Positions 1 to 8,244 of a DNA stretch of 9,103 bases are shown in pieces. Within the stretch, counting starts at the first letter, position 1. Each line of letters starts with the position of its first letter. The notes beneath the pieces are model-generated. The model was given only the letters and a program-made list of their open reading frames with translations. It ran no database searches and was not told where the DNA came from. Position numbers and translations under genes: made by a program. The stretch comes from Prevotella sp. (GTDB lineage Bacteria; Bacteroidota; Bacteroidia; Bacteroidales; Bacteroidaceae). The stretch lies in assembly GCA_024681875.1 (NCBI GenBank), contig JAILAA010000010.1:1-9103 (forward strand), written 5' to 3'.

Positions 1-116
1 CGACCAATGCTTCTGCAGAGTCCCTAAACTCAAAGATCAAGCAATTTCGTGCACAGCTTAGGGGAGTAATTGATGTGGACTTCTTTCTCTATAGGATGTC
101 AATGATATACGGATAA
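1..116 (+). CDS. ISL3/ISAon1-like transposase, C-terminal end (partial)
   Basis: Open at the window start and read in the frame beginning at base 3, this encodes 37 residues ending with TAA at 114-116. It contains the segment TNASAESLNSKIK, followed by FRAQLRG and then DFFLYRM near the end. This Asn-Ala-Ser-Ala-Glu-Ser-x-Asn-x-Lys-Ile-Lys block, with a short hydrophobic tail, is the usual C-terminus of the ISAon1-like DDE transposases of Bacteroidetes (ISL3-type catalytic domain). The Glu of the block is likely the last catalytic acidic residue, by analogy with the family. The rest of the gene and the left end of the element lie outside the window, so it cannot be said whether the transposase is intact. 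The right end of the IS must lie a little downstream, but no terminal repeat can be fixed with only one end visible. Confidence 0.8.
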   Translation, partial: TNASAESLNSKIKQFRAQLRGVIDVDFFLYRMSMIYG

Positions 117-277
117 ACACAGGAATTTACTGGTGAGCCAAATTCTCTCGAGAATTTAAAAATCCGCCATTTCCACAGACTGAAGAAAAACTAATATGAC
201 TTTTAAAATAAAGTGGCGTTAGTTTTTTTCATCACCCGCTTACTTTGCGCGACGAGACACGTTTTTTGTGAAAAATC
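117..277. other. Intergenic stretch with the probable right end of the left-hand IS
   Basis: No gene is visible here. The stretch is A/T-rich compared with the coding DNA downstream. It must contain the right terminus of the upstream insertion sequence and the chromosomal DNA before the PBP promoter. An 8-bp dyad, AAATTCTC at 140-147 and GAGAATTT at 150-157, is followed by five A bases (158-162). It is too A/T-rich and too tight-looped to be called a strong terminator, and it may instead be part of the IS end. No direct repeat marking a target duplication can be assigned. Confidence 0.4.
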
Positions 278-308
278 TTGCTCATTTCAGTTTTTCTGTG
301 TACTTTTG
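278..308 (+). promoter_or_regulatory. Bacteroidetes-type promoter for the PBP-ilv unit
   Basis: TACTTTTG at 301-308 matches the Bacteroidetes primary sigma factor -7 element TAnnTTTG exactly. A TTG at 278-280 lies 20 bases upstream, the spacing expected for the -33 element. Transcription would start near 315, giving a leader of only about 15 bases before the ATG at 330. No other match of similar quality is seen ahead of the following genes, so this is the best candidate for driving the whole five-gene unit. Weaker promoters inside the coding regions cannot be excluded. Confidence 0.65.
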
Positions 309-329
309 CAGACCAAATTTATAGTTGAA

Positions 330-2711
330 ATGAGAAAATGGTTCATCGGTATCCTGTGGGGCCTGCTGCTGTTGGTCCTTGCAGGCGTGGGAGTGATATT
401 CTGGGCTATCGCGGACGGACGCATAGGCTACATGCCGCCCATCGACCAGCTGCAAAATCCCATCAACCGCTTTGCCTCACAAGTATATTCTGCCGACGGC
501 AAGCTGCTGGGCACCTACAGTCTGAGCCGCGAGAACCGCGTCATGGTGACCTATAACGAGCTGCCCACTGCCTTGGTGGAGGCGCTGGTGGCCACTGAGG
601 ATGCCCGTTTCTTTGAGCACGCCGGCATCGACTTCAAATCTCTGGGGCGTGCCATCATCAAGCGCGGCATCATGCGCCAGAAGAGCGCGGGTGGCGGAAG
701 TACCATCACACAGCAGCTGGCCAAGCAGCTGTTCAGCGACGTGGCTCACAACACTACCGAGCGTATGCTTCAGAAGCCCATTGAGTGGGTCATCGCCGTA
801 CAACTGGAGCGCAATTACACGAAAGAGGAAATCATAGCTATGTATTTGAACTACTTCGACTTCCTCAATAACGCTGTGGGCATCAAGACCGCTTCGAACA
901 CCTATTTCTCAAAGGAGCCGCAAGACCTCAGCATCACCGAGGCCGCGACGTTGGTGGGTATGTGTAAGAATCCTTCCTATTTCAATCCACGCCGTTACAC
1001 TGAGCGCTGCCAGGAGCGACGCAACGTGGTGCTGCAGCAGATGTACAAGGAGGGTTACCTTACCGAGGAAGAGCTGGACAGCTGTTCGGAAGTGTCGCTG
1101 GCCAGTGAGCTGAAGTTCCATGTGGCCGACCATAACGACGGCATGGCCACCTACTTCCGCGACTTCCTGCGCCGCTATATGATGGCGAAAGAGCCTGTCA
1201 GGAGCGACTATCCGGAGTGGAACAGCGTGAAATACGAAATCGACAGAATTGCTTGGGAAGAAGATCCGCTCTTCGGATGGTGTAACAAGAACAGGAAAGC
1301 CGACGGCTCGCCCTACAACGTCTATACCGACGGTCTGAAGATATACACCACCATCGACACACGCATGCAGCAATATGCCGAGGAGGCCTGCTATGAGCAC
1401 GTAGTGGGATATTTGCAGCCAGAGTTCTGGCGGGGCAACCGCAACCGTCGCAATGCGCCTTATGCCAACAACCTGTCTGTGGCCGATGTGAACAAGATCA
1501 TCAAGCGCAACATCCGTCAGAGCGAGCGCTACCGCGTGATGAAGGAAGCCGGTGCATCGCAGGAGGAGATTGACGCTGCATTCAACACGCCAGTGAAGAT
1601 GGCCGTCTTCACCTACAATGGTGAGCGGGACACCACGATGACACCGCGCGACTCCATTCTCTACTATAAGTCGTTCCTCCGCACGGGCTTCATCAGCATG
1701 GAGCCCCACAACGGCCATGTGAAAGCCTACGTCGGCGGACTCGACTTCCAGCACTTCGCCTATGACATGGCTACGGAGGGCCGCCGCCAAGTAGGCTCCA
1801 CTATCAAGCCCTTCCTCTATTCACTGGCCATGTCGCCCTATGGCGGAGGCATGACGCCCTGCACCACGGTGCCCTGTGAGCATCGCACTTATTACACCGA
1901 AGGCGGAAGACCCTGGTCGCCACGCGGCAGTGCAGCCGAAGGGCCTGTAACACTGAGATGGGGCCTTCAGACATCCAACAACTTGGTGTCTGCCTATCTC
2001 ATCGACATTCTGCGTCCCAGGAACTTCCTCCAGATTCTGCGTGAATACGGTTTCAACAACCCCGACATCTTCCCCGGTCCGGCTCTCTGTCTCGGACCTT
2101 GCGAGAACACTGTGGCCGAGATGGTCAGTGCCTATACCACCTTCGTCAATCATGGCTATCGCTCAGCACCCGTCTTCGTCACGAAGATTGTGGACAGCGA
2201 AGGCAAGGTCTATAATGCCGACGTACTGACACGTCGCGGCAACGAGGTGCTCGACAACGAGACGGCCGAGAAGATGATTTACCTGCTGCGTGGCGTTGTC
2301 GACGGCGGAACAGGCGGCCGCCTGCGCTCACGTTACGGCATCCATGCTCCCCTGGGCGGTAAGACGGGAACGACCAACAGCAACAGCGACGGCTGGTTTA
2401 TGGGTATCGCTCCGAAGCTCGTTTCCGGTGCCTGGGTAGGCGGCGAAGACCGTGACATCCACTTTGAAAGCATGGCCTTCGGACAGGGAGCAGCCGCAGC
2501 ACTGCCCATCTTCGCCCTCTATATGAAGAAAATCTACGCCGACCCCAACATCCCCATTACCGAGGATGACCAGTTTGACATAACGCCAGGCTTCGACCCC
2601 TGCGCAGGTGAAATAGGGCTGGGTGGCGAAGGCGAAGAAGGCGAAGAAGATGAGAATGAAGACGGCGCCGCCCAGCAGGAGACCCACTCCGTTCCGATTT
2701 TGTATCAATAA
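330..2711 (+). CDS. mrcA: Class A penicillin-binding protein (bifunctional peptidoglycan glycosyltransferase/transpeptidase, PBP1A-like)
   Basis: This 793-residue enzyme polymerises lipid II into glycan strands and cross-links the peptides, working from the outer face of the cytoplasmic membrane. Residues 1-28 are a short basic start and one membrane anchor ([14 protein letters not shown]). The GT51 domain spans about 55-240: [12 protein letters not shown] with likely catalytic E90, [15 protein letters not shown] at 121-135, the KPIEW block with E152, and EEIIAMYLN at 166-174. The transpeptidase domain spans about 335-735 and has all three motifs: STIK (S490 nucleophile, K493), SNN at 549-551, and KTGTT from K678. 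Length is normal for the family. The C-terminus (about 765-780) is a Glu-rich tail made by a GAAGGC/GAAGAA-type repeat. The ATG at 330 was chosen because the frame upstream, open from a GTG at 213, runs across the promoter. ilvD starts 13 bases after the stop. The symbol follows common usage for PBP1A-type proteins; the exact paralogue is not certain. Confidence 0.93.
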   Translation: MRKWFIGILWGLLLLVLAGVGVIFWAIADGRIGYMPPIDQLQNPINRFASQVYSADGKLLGTYSLSRENRVMVTYNELPTALVEALVATEDARFFEHAGIDFKSLGRAIIKRGIMRQKSAGGGSTITQQLAKQLFSDVAHNTTERMLQKPIEWVIAVQLERNYTKEEIIAMYLNYFDFLNNAVGIKTASNTYFSKEPQDLSITEAATLVGMCKNPSYFNPRRYTERCQERRNVVLQQMYKEGYLTEEELDSCSEVSLASELKFHVADHNDGMATYFRDFLRRYMMAKEPVRSDYPEWNSVKYEIDRIAWEEDPLFGWCNKNRKADGSPYNVYTDGLKIYTTIDTRMQQYAEEACYEHVVGYLQPEFWRGNRNRRNAPYANNLSVADVNKIIKRNIRQSERYRVMKEAGASQEEIDAAFNTPVKMAVFTYNGERDTTMTPRDSILYYKSFLRTGFISMEPHNGHVKAYVGGLDFQHFAYDMATEGRRQVGSTIKPFLYSLAMSPYGGGMTPCTTVPCEHRTYYTEGGRPWSPRGSAAEGPVTLRWGLQTSNNLVSAYLIDILRPRNFLQILREYGFNNPDIFPGPALCLGPCENTVAEMVSAYTTFVNHGYRSAPVFVTKIVDSEGKVYNADVLTRRGNEVLDNETAEKMIYLLRGVVDGGTGGRLRSRYGIHAPLGGKTGTTNSNSDGWFMGIAPKLVSGAWVGGEDRDIHFESMAFGQGAAAALPIFALYMKKIYADPNIPITEDDQFDITPGFDPCAGEIGLGGEGEEGEEDENEDGAAQQETHSVPILYQ

Positions 2712-2724
2712 AGAAACACCCCCT

Positions 2725-4521
2725 ATGAAACATCCGTTACGCAGTAGCGTATGCACCGAGGGACGCCGCATGGCCGGCGCCCGTGCCCTGTGGGTTGCCA
2801 CAGGCATGAAACACGAACAGTTTGGCAAACCCATCATTGCCATCGTCAATTCATTCACACAGTTTGTGCCAGGGCATACGCACCTACACGAAATAGGACA
2901 AATCGTCAGAGAAGAAATAGAACAGCTGGGCTGCTATGCCGCTGAGTTCAATACCATCGCCATTGACGACGGCATCGCCATGGGCCACGATGGTATGCTC
3001 TACTCGCTGCCTTCGCGTGACATCATTGCCGACTCGGTGGAATACATGGTCAACGCCCACAAGGCTGATGCTATGGTCTGCATATCGAACTGCGACAAGG
3101 TGACGCCTGGTATGCTGATGGCCGCCATGCGCCTGAACATCCCCGCCGTGTTCGTCTCGGGCGGCCCGATGGAGGCAGGACGATGGCGCGGCGAGAACGC
3201 CGACCTCATCACTGCCATGGTGAAAGGCGCCGACCCCTCGGTGTCCGATGAGGAAATGAAGGAGATAGAACAATGCGCCTGTCCGGGCTGCGGCTCATGT
3301 TCGGGCATGTTCACCGCCAACTCAATGAACTCGCTGACCGAGGCCATCGGCCTGTCCCTGCCCGGCAACGGAACAATATTGGCAACGCACGTCAACCGTG
3401 TAAAACTGTTCCGTGAGGCTGCACGCCTCATCGTGAAGAACGCCATGGCCTACTATGAGGACGGCGACGAGTCAGTATTGCCCCGCAGCATCGCCACTCG
3501 TCAGGCTTTCCTCAATGCCATGACACTCGACATTGCTATGGGCGGCTCGACAAACACCGTGCTCCATCTCTTGGCCGTAGCACAGGAGGCTGGCGTCGAC
3601 TTCACGATGAAGGACATTGACGCACTGAGTCGCAAGACACCCTGCCTCTGCAAACTGGCACCGAACACACAGAAATACAGCGTGCAGGAGTGCAACCGTG
3701 CCGGTGGCATTCTCGGCATTCTCGGCGAGTTGAACAAGGGCGGACTCATTGACGGCTCTGTCAAGCGCGTGGACGGCATGACACTTGCAGAAGCCATGGA
3801 CAAATACGATATCAACGGGCTCAATGACGAAGCTGCCATTTATTATAGCGCACCCGCGGGCCGCTTCTCCACGGAGATGGGCTCGCAGAACGAATATTAC
3901 GACGAACTCGACCTCGACCGTGCTAATGGCTGCATCCGCGACATCGAACATGCCTACACAAAGGACGGCGGACTGGCTGTACTCTTCGGCAACATCGCCC
4001 AGGACGGCTGCGTGGTAAAGACGGCTGGCGTAGACGAGAGCCTGTGGCACTTCGAAGGCCCTGCCGTGGTGTTTGATTCGCAGGAAGACGCTTGCGAAGG
4101 CATCCTCGGCGGCAAGGTAAGAAAGGGCGACTGCGTAGTCATCACCCACGAAGGACCGAAGGGGGGTCCGGGTATGCAAGAGATGCTCTATCCTACAAGC
4201 TATATTAAGTCTATGCATATGGGCAAGGAGTGTGCCCTTATCACCGACGGACGCTTCAGCGGCGGCACCAGCGGCTTAAGCATTGGCCACATCTCGCCTG
4301 AGGCGGCCAACGGCGGCAACATCGGCAAAATCAAGGACGGCGACATCATCGTCATCGACATTCCCTCCCGCTGCATCAACGTGAAGCTGAGTGACGAGGA
4401 GTTGGCTGCCCGCCCACAGCAGCCGTTGAAGCGCAATCGTGCCGTCTCGAAAGCATTACGCGCCTACGCCCAGAGTGTCAGTTCGGCAGACAAGGGCGGT
4501 GTGAGGATTATTGAGGATTGA
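2725..4521 (+). CDS. ilvD: Dihydroxy-acid dehydratase
   Basis: This cytoplasmic Fe-S enzyme dehydrates 2,3-dihydroxy-3-methylbutanoate and 2,3-dihydroxy-3-methylpentanoate to the 2-oxo acid precursors of valine/leucine and isoleucine. The 598-residue protein is close to the E. coli enzyme along its whole length. It shows FTQFVPGH at 44-51, [13 protein letters not shown] at 79-91, the signature [10 protein letters not shown] at 121-130 (C123), and [17 protein letters not shown] at 186-202 (C192). C123 and C192 are the likely cluster ligands. The position that is Cys in the plant and mycobacterial [2Fe-2S] enzymes is Gly here (VPGH), as in the oxygen-sensitive E. coli type. Also seen are [10 protein letters not shown] (273-282) and [16 protein letters not shown] (507-522). 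ATG 2725 starts the conserved N-terminus; an in-frame upstream extension to 2623 reads the PBP acidic-tail repeat in another frame as a Lys/Ala string and is not credible. The last residues and the stop come from the heptamer array that begins here. Confidence 0.97.
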   Translation: MKHPLRSSVCTEGRRMAGARALWVATGMKHEQFGKPIIAIVNSFTQFVPGHTHLHEIGQIVREEIEQLGCYAAEFNTIAIDDGIAMGHDGMLYSLPSRDIIADSVEYMVNAHKADAMVCISNCDKVTPGMLMAAMRLNIPAVFVSGGPMEAGRWRGENADLITAMVKGADPSVSDEEMKEIEQCACPGCGSCSGMFTANSMNSLTEAIGLSLPGNGTILATHVNRVKLFREAARLIVKNAMAYYEDGDESVLPRSIATRQAFLNAMTLDIAMGGSTNTVLHLLAVAQEAGVDFTMKDIDALSRKTPCLCKLAPNTQKYSVQECNRAGGILGILGELNKGGLIDGSVKRVDGMTLAEAMDKYDINGLNDEAAIYYSAPAGRFSTEMGSQNEYYDELDLDRANGCIRDIEHAYTKDGGLAVLFGNIAQDGCVVKTAGVDESLWHFEGPAVVFDSQEDACEGILGGKVRKGDCVVITHEGPKGGPGMQEMLYPTSYIKSMHMGKECALITDGRFSGGTSGLSIGHISPEAANGGNIGKIKDGDIIVIDIPSRCINVKLSDEELAARPQQPLKRNRAVSKALRAYAQSVSSADKGGVRIIED

Positions 4522-4629
4522 ACATTGACCATTAAACATTGACCATTGACCATTGAGGATTGAGCGTTGAGGATTGAACGATACATATCCAGCATTGTGC
4601 ATTGTGCATTGTGCTTTGTGCTTTGTCCA
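4511..4629 (+). repeat. Heptamer (7-bp) tandem array spanning the ilvD end and the CotH-gene start
   Basis: Seventeen consecutive 7-base units in unbroken phase can be laid out from 4511 to 4629. Ten units up to 4580 follow TTgANNN (for example ttgagga, ttgaaca, ttgacca, ttgagcg). Two degenerate units (4581-4594) keep the phase. Five more, from 4595, follow ttgtgca/ttgtgct/ttgtcca. A further likely unit, aggatta, lies at 4504-4510. The array supplies the IlvD C-terminal residues and TGA stop, the spacer, and the first 21 codons of the next gene. Arrays of variable heptamers are known as dispersed repeats in some bacteria, such as the STRR heptamers of cyanobacteria; similar arrays are frequent in Bacteroidales by recollection. 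How they arise is not evident from this sequence. Confidence 0.85.
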
Positions 4630-6435
4630 GCAGTAGCCATTGCTGACGAAGACCCGATGCTGACAGGCACTGTCATTGGCACGGCTGAATCGGTGGACTA
4701 CTCCACGGGCAGGCTATCTACGACGGTGAACACCCGTAAGAATGCCTTCGACGGAAAGCTGAATACTTTCTTCGCCTCATGGGAGCGCAGCTACACTTGG
4801 GCAGGCCTTGATTTGGGCGAGCCTTATGTCATCACCCGCGTGGGCTGGTCGCCCCGCAACGACAGCCAAGGTGAGAAACGTGTGGTGCTCGGCGTCTTCG
4901 AAGGCGCAAACAGCCCCGACTTTATGGATGCCCTGCCGCTCTACGTCATCAGCGAGCCTGGCACCATCGGCACAATCTCATACGACAATGTCACCTGTTC
5001 AAAGGGTTTCCGATATGTCCGCTACGTCGGGCCTTCCGATGCTCGCTGCAACATTGCCGAGCTGGAGTTCTACGGTCACAAAGGCGAGGGCGACGAGTCG
5101 AAGCTCTACAGGGTGACGAACCTGCCTACCATAAGCATTCATACCCTCAATGGCGAGATTCCATACGACAAGGAGCACCAGATTGTGTCGCAGCTGACCA
5201 TCATCTCTGACGACGGCCTGCTGTCACAGCCTGGCACAACCCGTGAAAGAGGCAATGCATCGCGCGGTTTCCCCAAGAAGCCCTATCGCATTAAGTTCGA
5301 CAAGAAACAGCACGTGCTCGATGCTCCGGGGAAAGCCAAGAAATGGACGCTCATCAACAACTATGGCGACAAGACGCTGATGCGCAACCTGCTGGCCTTT
5401 GAGCTGAGCAAACGCTTAGGAATGCCCTATACGCCCTACGGAACGGCCGTTGACGTACTGCTCAACGGCGAGTACAAAGGCTGCTATCAGCTGTGTGATC
5501 AAGTACAGGTGCATAAGAATCGCGTGGACATCGTAGAGATGACACCACAGGACAACAGCGGCACGGAACTCACAGGTGGATATCTCATAGAGATTGATGC
5601 CTACGCCTATCAGGAAAACTCGTATTTCAATTCCAACAAAGGCAATCCCGTAACCATCAAGTCGCCAGACGAGGACTCCATCACCTCCCAGCAAATGAGC
5701 TACATACGCCAACGCTTCAACACCATGGAGAACAACTGGCGCATGTACTTGGACACCAACACTTTCCTGCGCCACTTCCTTGTTGGAGAGTTGTCGGGCA
5801 ACACCGACACCTATTGGAGTGTGTTCATGTATAAGGATCGCGACAATCAGATGTTCTATACAGGTCCTGTGTGGGACTTTGACCTTGCCTTCGAAAACGA
5901 CAACCGCACCTACCCTGTCAACAGAAAGACAGACTACATCTATCGCACTGTAGGCAGCTGTGCCGGCAACATGAGGACCTTTGTAGACAATATCGTGGTT
6001 AAAAACGCCAAAACCCGTGCGCAGCTCGTTGAAATCTGGGACGAGGCCCGGCAAAGCGGTCTCAACGAAGAAAACCTGGTGGCGTTCATCGACAGTCTTG
6101 AACAGGAACTGGAGCTGTCGCAACAGCTGAATTTCAAACGCTGGCCCATTATGGACACATACGTCCACCAGAATCCCGTACTCTGGGGCAGCTATCAAGC
6201 CGAGGTGCAGAATGTGCGACGGTTTATGAAGGAACGCATCGCCTGGATGGACAAAAAGTTAGGCTACACCTATATTCCCCATAGCATTGCCCATGTGCAT
6301 ATCGACTACAGACTGCCTTACGAGGTGTACAACCTGCAGGGCAGGGCTTGCGGCAGCCAGCTGGAAGGTCTGGCACCTGGCATCTATGTCGTGCGTCAGG
6401 GGCGTGCCGTCAGAAAAGTAACCATATCGGACTAA
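4567..6435 (+). CDS. Secreted CotH-kinase-like protein with N-terminal F5/8C (discoidin-like) domain
   Basis: This is a 622-residue predicted exported protein. Residues 1-26 look like a signal peptide: a basic start (MRIERY), a hydrophobic core IVHCALCFVLC, and probable cleavage after AVAIA. Residues about 40-170 resemble a coagulation-factor 5/8 C-type carbohydrate-binding fold (NAFDGKLNTFFAS at 59-71, LDLGEPYVITRVGW at 81-94, ending AELEFYG). Residues about 200-565 match the CotH family: RERGNASRGFPKKPYRIKF (226-244), WTLINNYGDKTLMRN (260-274), GGYLIEID (337-344), and GPVWDFDLAFEN (433-444), whose DFD is the presumed metal/active-site motif. Some CotH proteins are atypical protein kinases; the substrate here is unknown. 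The C-terminus VYNLQG...GIYVV (587-609) resembles short sorting or anchoring tails of Prevotella secreted proteins. The start is uncertain: the frame opens after TGA 4561-4563, and TTG 4567 is the only start giving a complete signal peptide; the first ATG (4657) would remove it. Its place inside an ilv operon is unusual. Confidence 0.85.
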   Translation: MRIERYISSIVHCALCFVLCPAVAIADEDPMLTGTVIGTAESVDYSTGRLSTTVNTRKNAFDGKLNTFFASWERSYTWAGLDLGEPYVITRVGWSPRNDSQGEKRVVLGVFEGANSPDFMDALPLYVISEPGTIGTISYDNVTCSKGFRYVRYVGPSDARCNIAELEFYGHKGEGDESKLYRVTNLPTISIHTLNGEIPYDKEHQIVSQLTIISDDGLLSQPGTTRERGNASRGFPKKPYRIKFDKKQHVLDAPGKAKKWTLINNYGDKTLMRNLLAFELSKRLGMPYTPYGTAVDVLLNGEYKGCYQLCDQVQVHKNRVDIVEMTPQDNSGTELTGGYLIEIDAYAYQENSYFNSNKGNPVTIKSPDEDSITSQQMSYIRQRFNTMENNWRMYLDTNTFLRHFLVGELSGNTDTYWSVFMYKDRDNQMFYTGPVWDFDLAFENDNRTYPVNRKTDYIYRTVGSCAGNMRTFVDNIVVKNAKTRAQLVEIWDEARQSGLNEENLVAFIDSLEQELELSQQLNFKRWPIMDTYVHQNPVLWGSYQAEVQNVRRFMKERIAWMDKKLGYTYIPHSIAHVHIDYRLPYEVYNLQGRACGSQLEGLAPGIYVVRQGRAVRKVTISD

Positions 6436-6453
6436 ATAAAGACTATCATCTAT

Positions 6454-8220
6454 ATGCAAGAGAAAATTACCGGCTCTGAGGCGTTGATGCTGGCTTTGAA
6501 GGCAGAAGGCGTGAAGACCATCTTCGGCTATCCTGGCGGTAGCATCATGCCTGTCTACGATGCCCTCTACGACTACACCCGTGGGCCTAAAAAGGCATTC
6601 GACCACATCCTCGTGCGCCACGAACAGGCTGCCACACACGCCGCTGAAGGTTATGCCCGCGTCAGTGGCAAGGTTGGTACGGCTATTGTTACCAGCGGTC
6701 CCGGCGCCACGAACACGCTGACGGGCGTAGCCGACGCCATGCTCGACTCTACCCCCATCGTCGTCATCGCTGGTCAGGTGCCCATCGCTGCCCTTGGTAC
6801 TGATGCCTTCCAGGAGGTTGACCTCGTCGGTCTGGCACAACCCATCTCGAAGTGGAGTTATCAGATACGCCATGCCGAGGATATCGCATGGGCTGTGAGC
6901 CGCGCCTTCTACATCGCACGCAGCGGAAGGCCAGGACCTGTGGTGCTTGACTTCCCGAAGAACGCACAGGTTGAGACTGTGGAGTTCAAGGCTGAGCACG
7001 TCAGTTTCATCCGTTCCTACGTGGCCTATCCAAAGCTGAGCGATGAGGCCGTTCAGCAGGCTGCAGCCCTCATCAACGAAGCGAAGAAACCCCTCGCACT
7101 CGTTGGACAGGGCGTGGAGTTGGCTGGTGCACAGGAGGAGTTGAAGGCCTTCCTTGAGAAAGCCGACATCCCCGCCGGCCGCACGATGCTGGGCTTGAGC
7201 GCATTGCCATCAAATCATCCGCTCAATGTGGGCATGCTAGGTATGCACGGTAACTACGCCGTCAACCTGAAGGAGCAGGAGTGTGACGTGCTTATTGCCA
7301 TCGGTATGCGCTTCAGCGACCGCGTCACCGGCAATCTGAAAACCTATGCTAAGCAGGCGAAGGTCATTCACTTAGACATTGACAAGAGCGAGATAGACAA
7401 GAACGTGAAGACCGATGTGGCCGTGGTTGCCGACTGCAAGGAGTCGCTGCCAGCCATCACAGCGTTGTTGCAGAAAGCCAGCCATAAGGAATGGCGCGAC
7501 TCGTTCCTGCCCCTCAACGAGAAAGAACGCGTGAAAGTGATAGAGCCTGCCATCCATCCAAAGGACGGCCCGCTACTGATGGGCGAGGTGGTGAACAAGG
7601 TAGCTGAAATATCGCCAGATGATACCATTCTCGTTACCGACGTGGGACAAAACCAGCTCTTCGCCACACGCTACTTCAAATATCACCACCAGCGCAGCAT
7701 CTGCACCAGTGGTGGCCTTGGTACAATGGGCTATGGTATGCCCGCTGCCATTGGCGCCGTTTTTGGAAGTAAGAGGTGTGAGGAGAGAGGTGAGAGGAGA
7801 GGCCGCCCCGTCGTTTGCTTTATGGGCGACGGCGGTTTCCAAATGAACCTTCAGGAACTGGGCACTATTATGGAACAGCAGGCTCCTGTGAAGATGATCC
7901 TTCTGAACAACAACTACTTGGGCAATGTGCGCCAGTGGCAGGATATGTTCTGGCAGCGCCGCAAGTCGTTTACAAAGATGCTCAACCCCTGTTACGAGCT
8001 TATCGCACAGGGCTATGGCATAGCCTACGAGGCCGTTACCGACCGCTCCTCGCTGCACGATGCAGTCAATAGGATGCTTGCCACCGACGGCCCCTTCATC
8101 CTGGAGTGTGCCATCAAGGAGGATGACGACGTGCTGCCCATGACACCGCCGGGAAAGAATGTCGATGACATGATGCTGGAGACCCTTCCCCCTACCCCTC
8201 CCTGTGAGGGAGGGAAGTAG
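6454..8220 (+). CDS. ilvB: Acetolactate (acetohydroxyacid) synthase, catalytic large subunit
   Basis: This ThDP-, FAD- and Mg-dependent enzyme condenses two pyruvates, or pyruvate with 2-oxobutyrate, as the committed step of branched-chain amino acid synthesis. The 588-residue protein has the three expected domains. The N-terminal ThDP domain has GYPGGSIMPVYD (25-36) and catalytic E57 in RHEQAATHAAEGYAR. The central FAD domain spans about 195-345 (GMHGNYAVN, RFSDRVTG). The C-terminal ThDP domain has VGQNQLF (397-403) and the GDG(458-460)...NNN(485-487) cofactor motif. Two parts look added. Residues 439-451, just before the GDG strand, are Arg/Glu-rich and encoded by a heptamer array. The last 12 residues (TLPPTPPCEGGK) are encoded by a GC-rich palindromic repeat after the usual end near MMLE. 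All catalytic motifs are present, so activity is expected. It begins 18 bases after the CotH gene and is followed by ilvN, its partner subunit. Confidence 0.97.
   Translation: MQEKITGSEALMLALKAEGVKTIFGYPGGSIMPVYDALYDYTRGPKKAFDHILVRHEQAATHAAEGYARVSGKVGTAIVTSGPGATNTLTGVADAMLDSTPIVVIAGQVPIAALGTDAFQEVDLVGLAQPISKWSYQIRHAEDIAWAVSRAFYIARSGRPGPVVLDFPKNAQVETVEFKAEHVSFIRSYVAYPKLSDEAVQQAAALINEAKKPLALVGQGVELAGAQEELKAFLEKADIPAGRTMLGLSALPSNHPLNVGMLGMHGNYAVNLKEQECDVLIAIGMRFSDRVTGNLKTYAKQAKVIHLDIDKSEIDKNVKTDVAVVADCKESLPAITALLQKASHKEWRDSFLPLNEKERVKVIEPAIHPKDGPLLMGEVVNKVAEISPDDTILVTDVGQNQLFATRYFKYHHQRSICTSGGLGTMGYGMPAAIGAVFGSKRCEERGERRGRPVVCFMGDGGFQMNLQELGTIMEQQAPVKMILLNNNYLGNVRQWQDMFWQRRKSFTKMLNPCYELIAQGYGIAYEAVTDRSSLHDAVNRMLATDGPFILECAIKEDDDVLPMTPPGKNVDDMMLETLPPTPPCEGGK
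7766..7800 (+). repeat. Purine-rich heptamer array inside ilvB
   Basis: Five consecutive 7-base units: gaagtaa, gaggtgt, gaggaga, gaggtga, gaggaga. They encode most of residues 439-450 of IlvB (SKRCEERGERRG). The site is the loop between the conserved GMPAAIGAVFG helix and the VVCFMGDGGF strand, where acetolactate synthases usually have only a few residues such as Asn/His-Pro-Asp. The period matches the array at 4511-4629 but the unit sequence differs. Thirty-five bases is not a multiple of three, so the reading frame is kept only together with flanking changes. Confidence 0.75.
8183..8215 (+). repeat. GC-rich palindromic repeat, copy 1 (IlvB C-terminal tail)
   Basis: It holds a perfect hairpin: CCCTCCCT at 8196-8203, loop GTG, and AGGGAGGG at 8207-8214, preceded by a C-rich arm. 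It is translated as the extra C-terminal residues of IlvB, with the TAG stop 2 bases beyond it (8218-8220). The same element occurs in opposite orientation at 8281-8313, with 28 of 33 aligned positions identical when one copy is reverse-complemented. Confidence 0.85.
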
Positions 8221-8244
8221 TTACCAATAAACATAGAATAAATT

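Noticed and set aside
140..162. Dyad AAATTCTC/GAGAATTT followed by A bases, considered as a terminator for the left transposase
   Set aside because: The stem is A/T-rich with a two-base loop, and on the + strand it is followed by A rather than T, so it is not a convincing terminator in that direction. It could be part of the IS end.
240..247. Second promoter element near TACTTTG upstream of the PBP
   Set aside because: It is one base short of the TAnnTTTG spacing and has no clear -33 partner, so the match at 301-308 is far better.
213..329. In-frame N-terminal extension of the PBP from a GTG at 213
   Set aside because: The extension runs across the promoter at 278-308, lacks family resemblance, and would place extra hydrophobic and Cys-rich residues before a normal membrane anchor. 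ATG 330 gives the usual class A PBP start.
117..329. Leader-peptide attenuator or riboswitch controlling the ilv genes
   Set aside because: No short frame rich in Leu, Val or Ile codons with competing hairpins is seen before the operon, and the leader between promoter and PBP start is only about 15 bases. None is seen in the 13 bases before ilvD or the 18 before ilvB either.
909..1790. Long antisense open frame (293 codons) opposite the PBP gene
   Set aside because: It has no recognisable motif, lies wholly opposite a well-supported gene, and is explained by the codon bias of the sense strand. The same applies to other long antisense frames opposite ilvD, the CotH gene and ilvB.
2623..2724. 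In-frame upstream extension of IlvD overlapping the PBP end
   Set aside because: It is the PBP acidic-tail repeat read in another frame, giving Lys/Ala runs. The conserved IlvD N-terminus begins at ATG 2725.
4511..4629. CRISPR array
   Set aside because: The units are 7 bases, contiguous and without spacers, and no cas gene is present.
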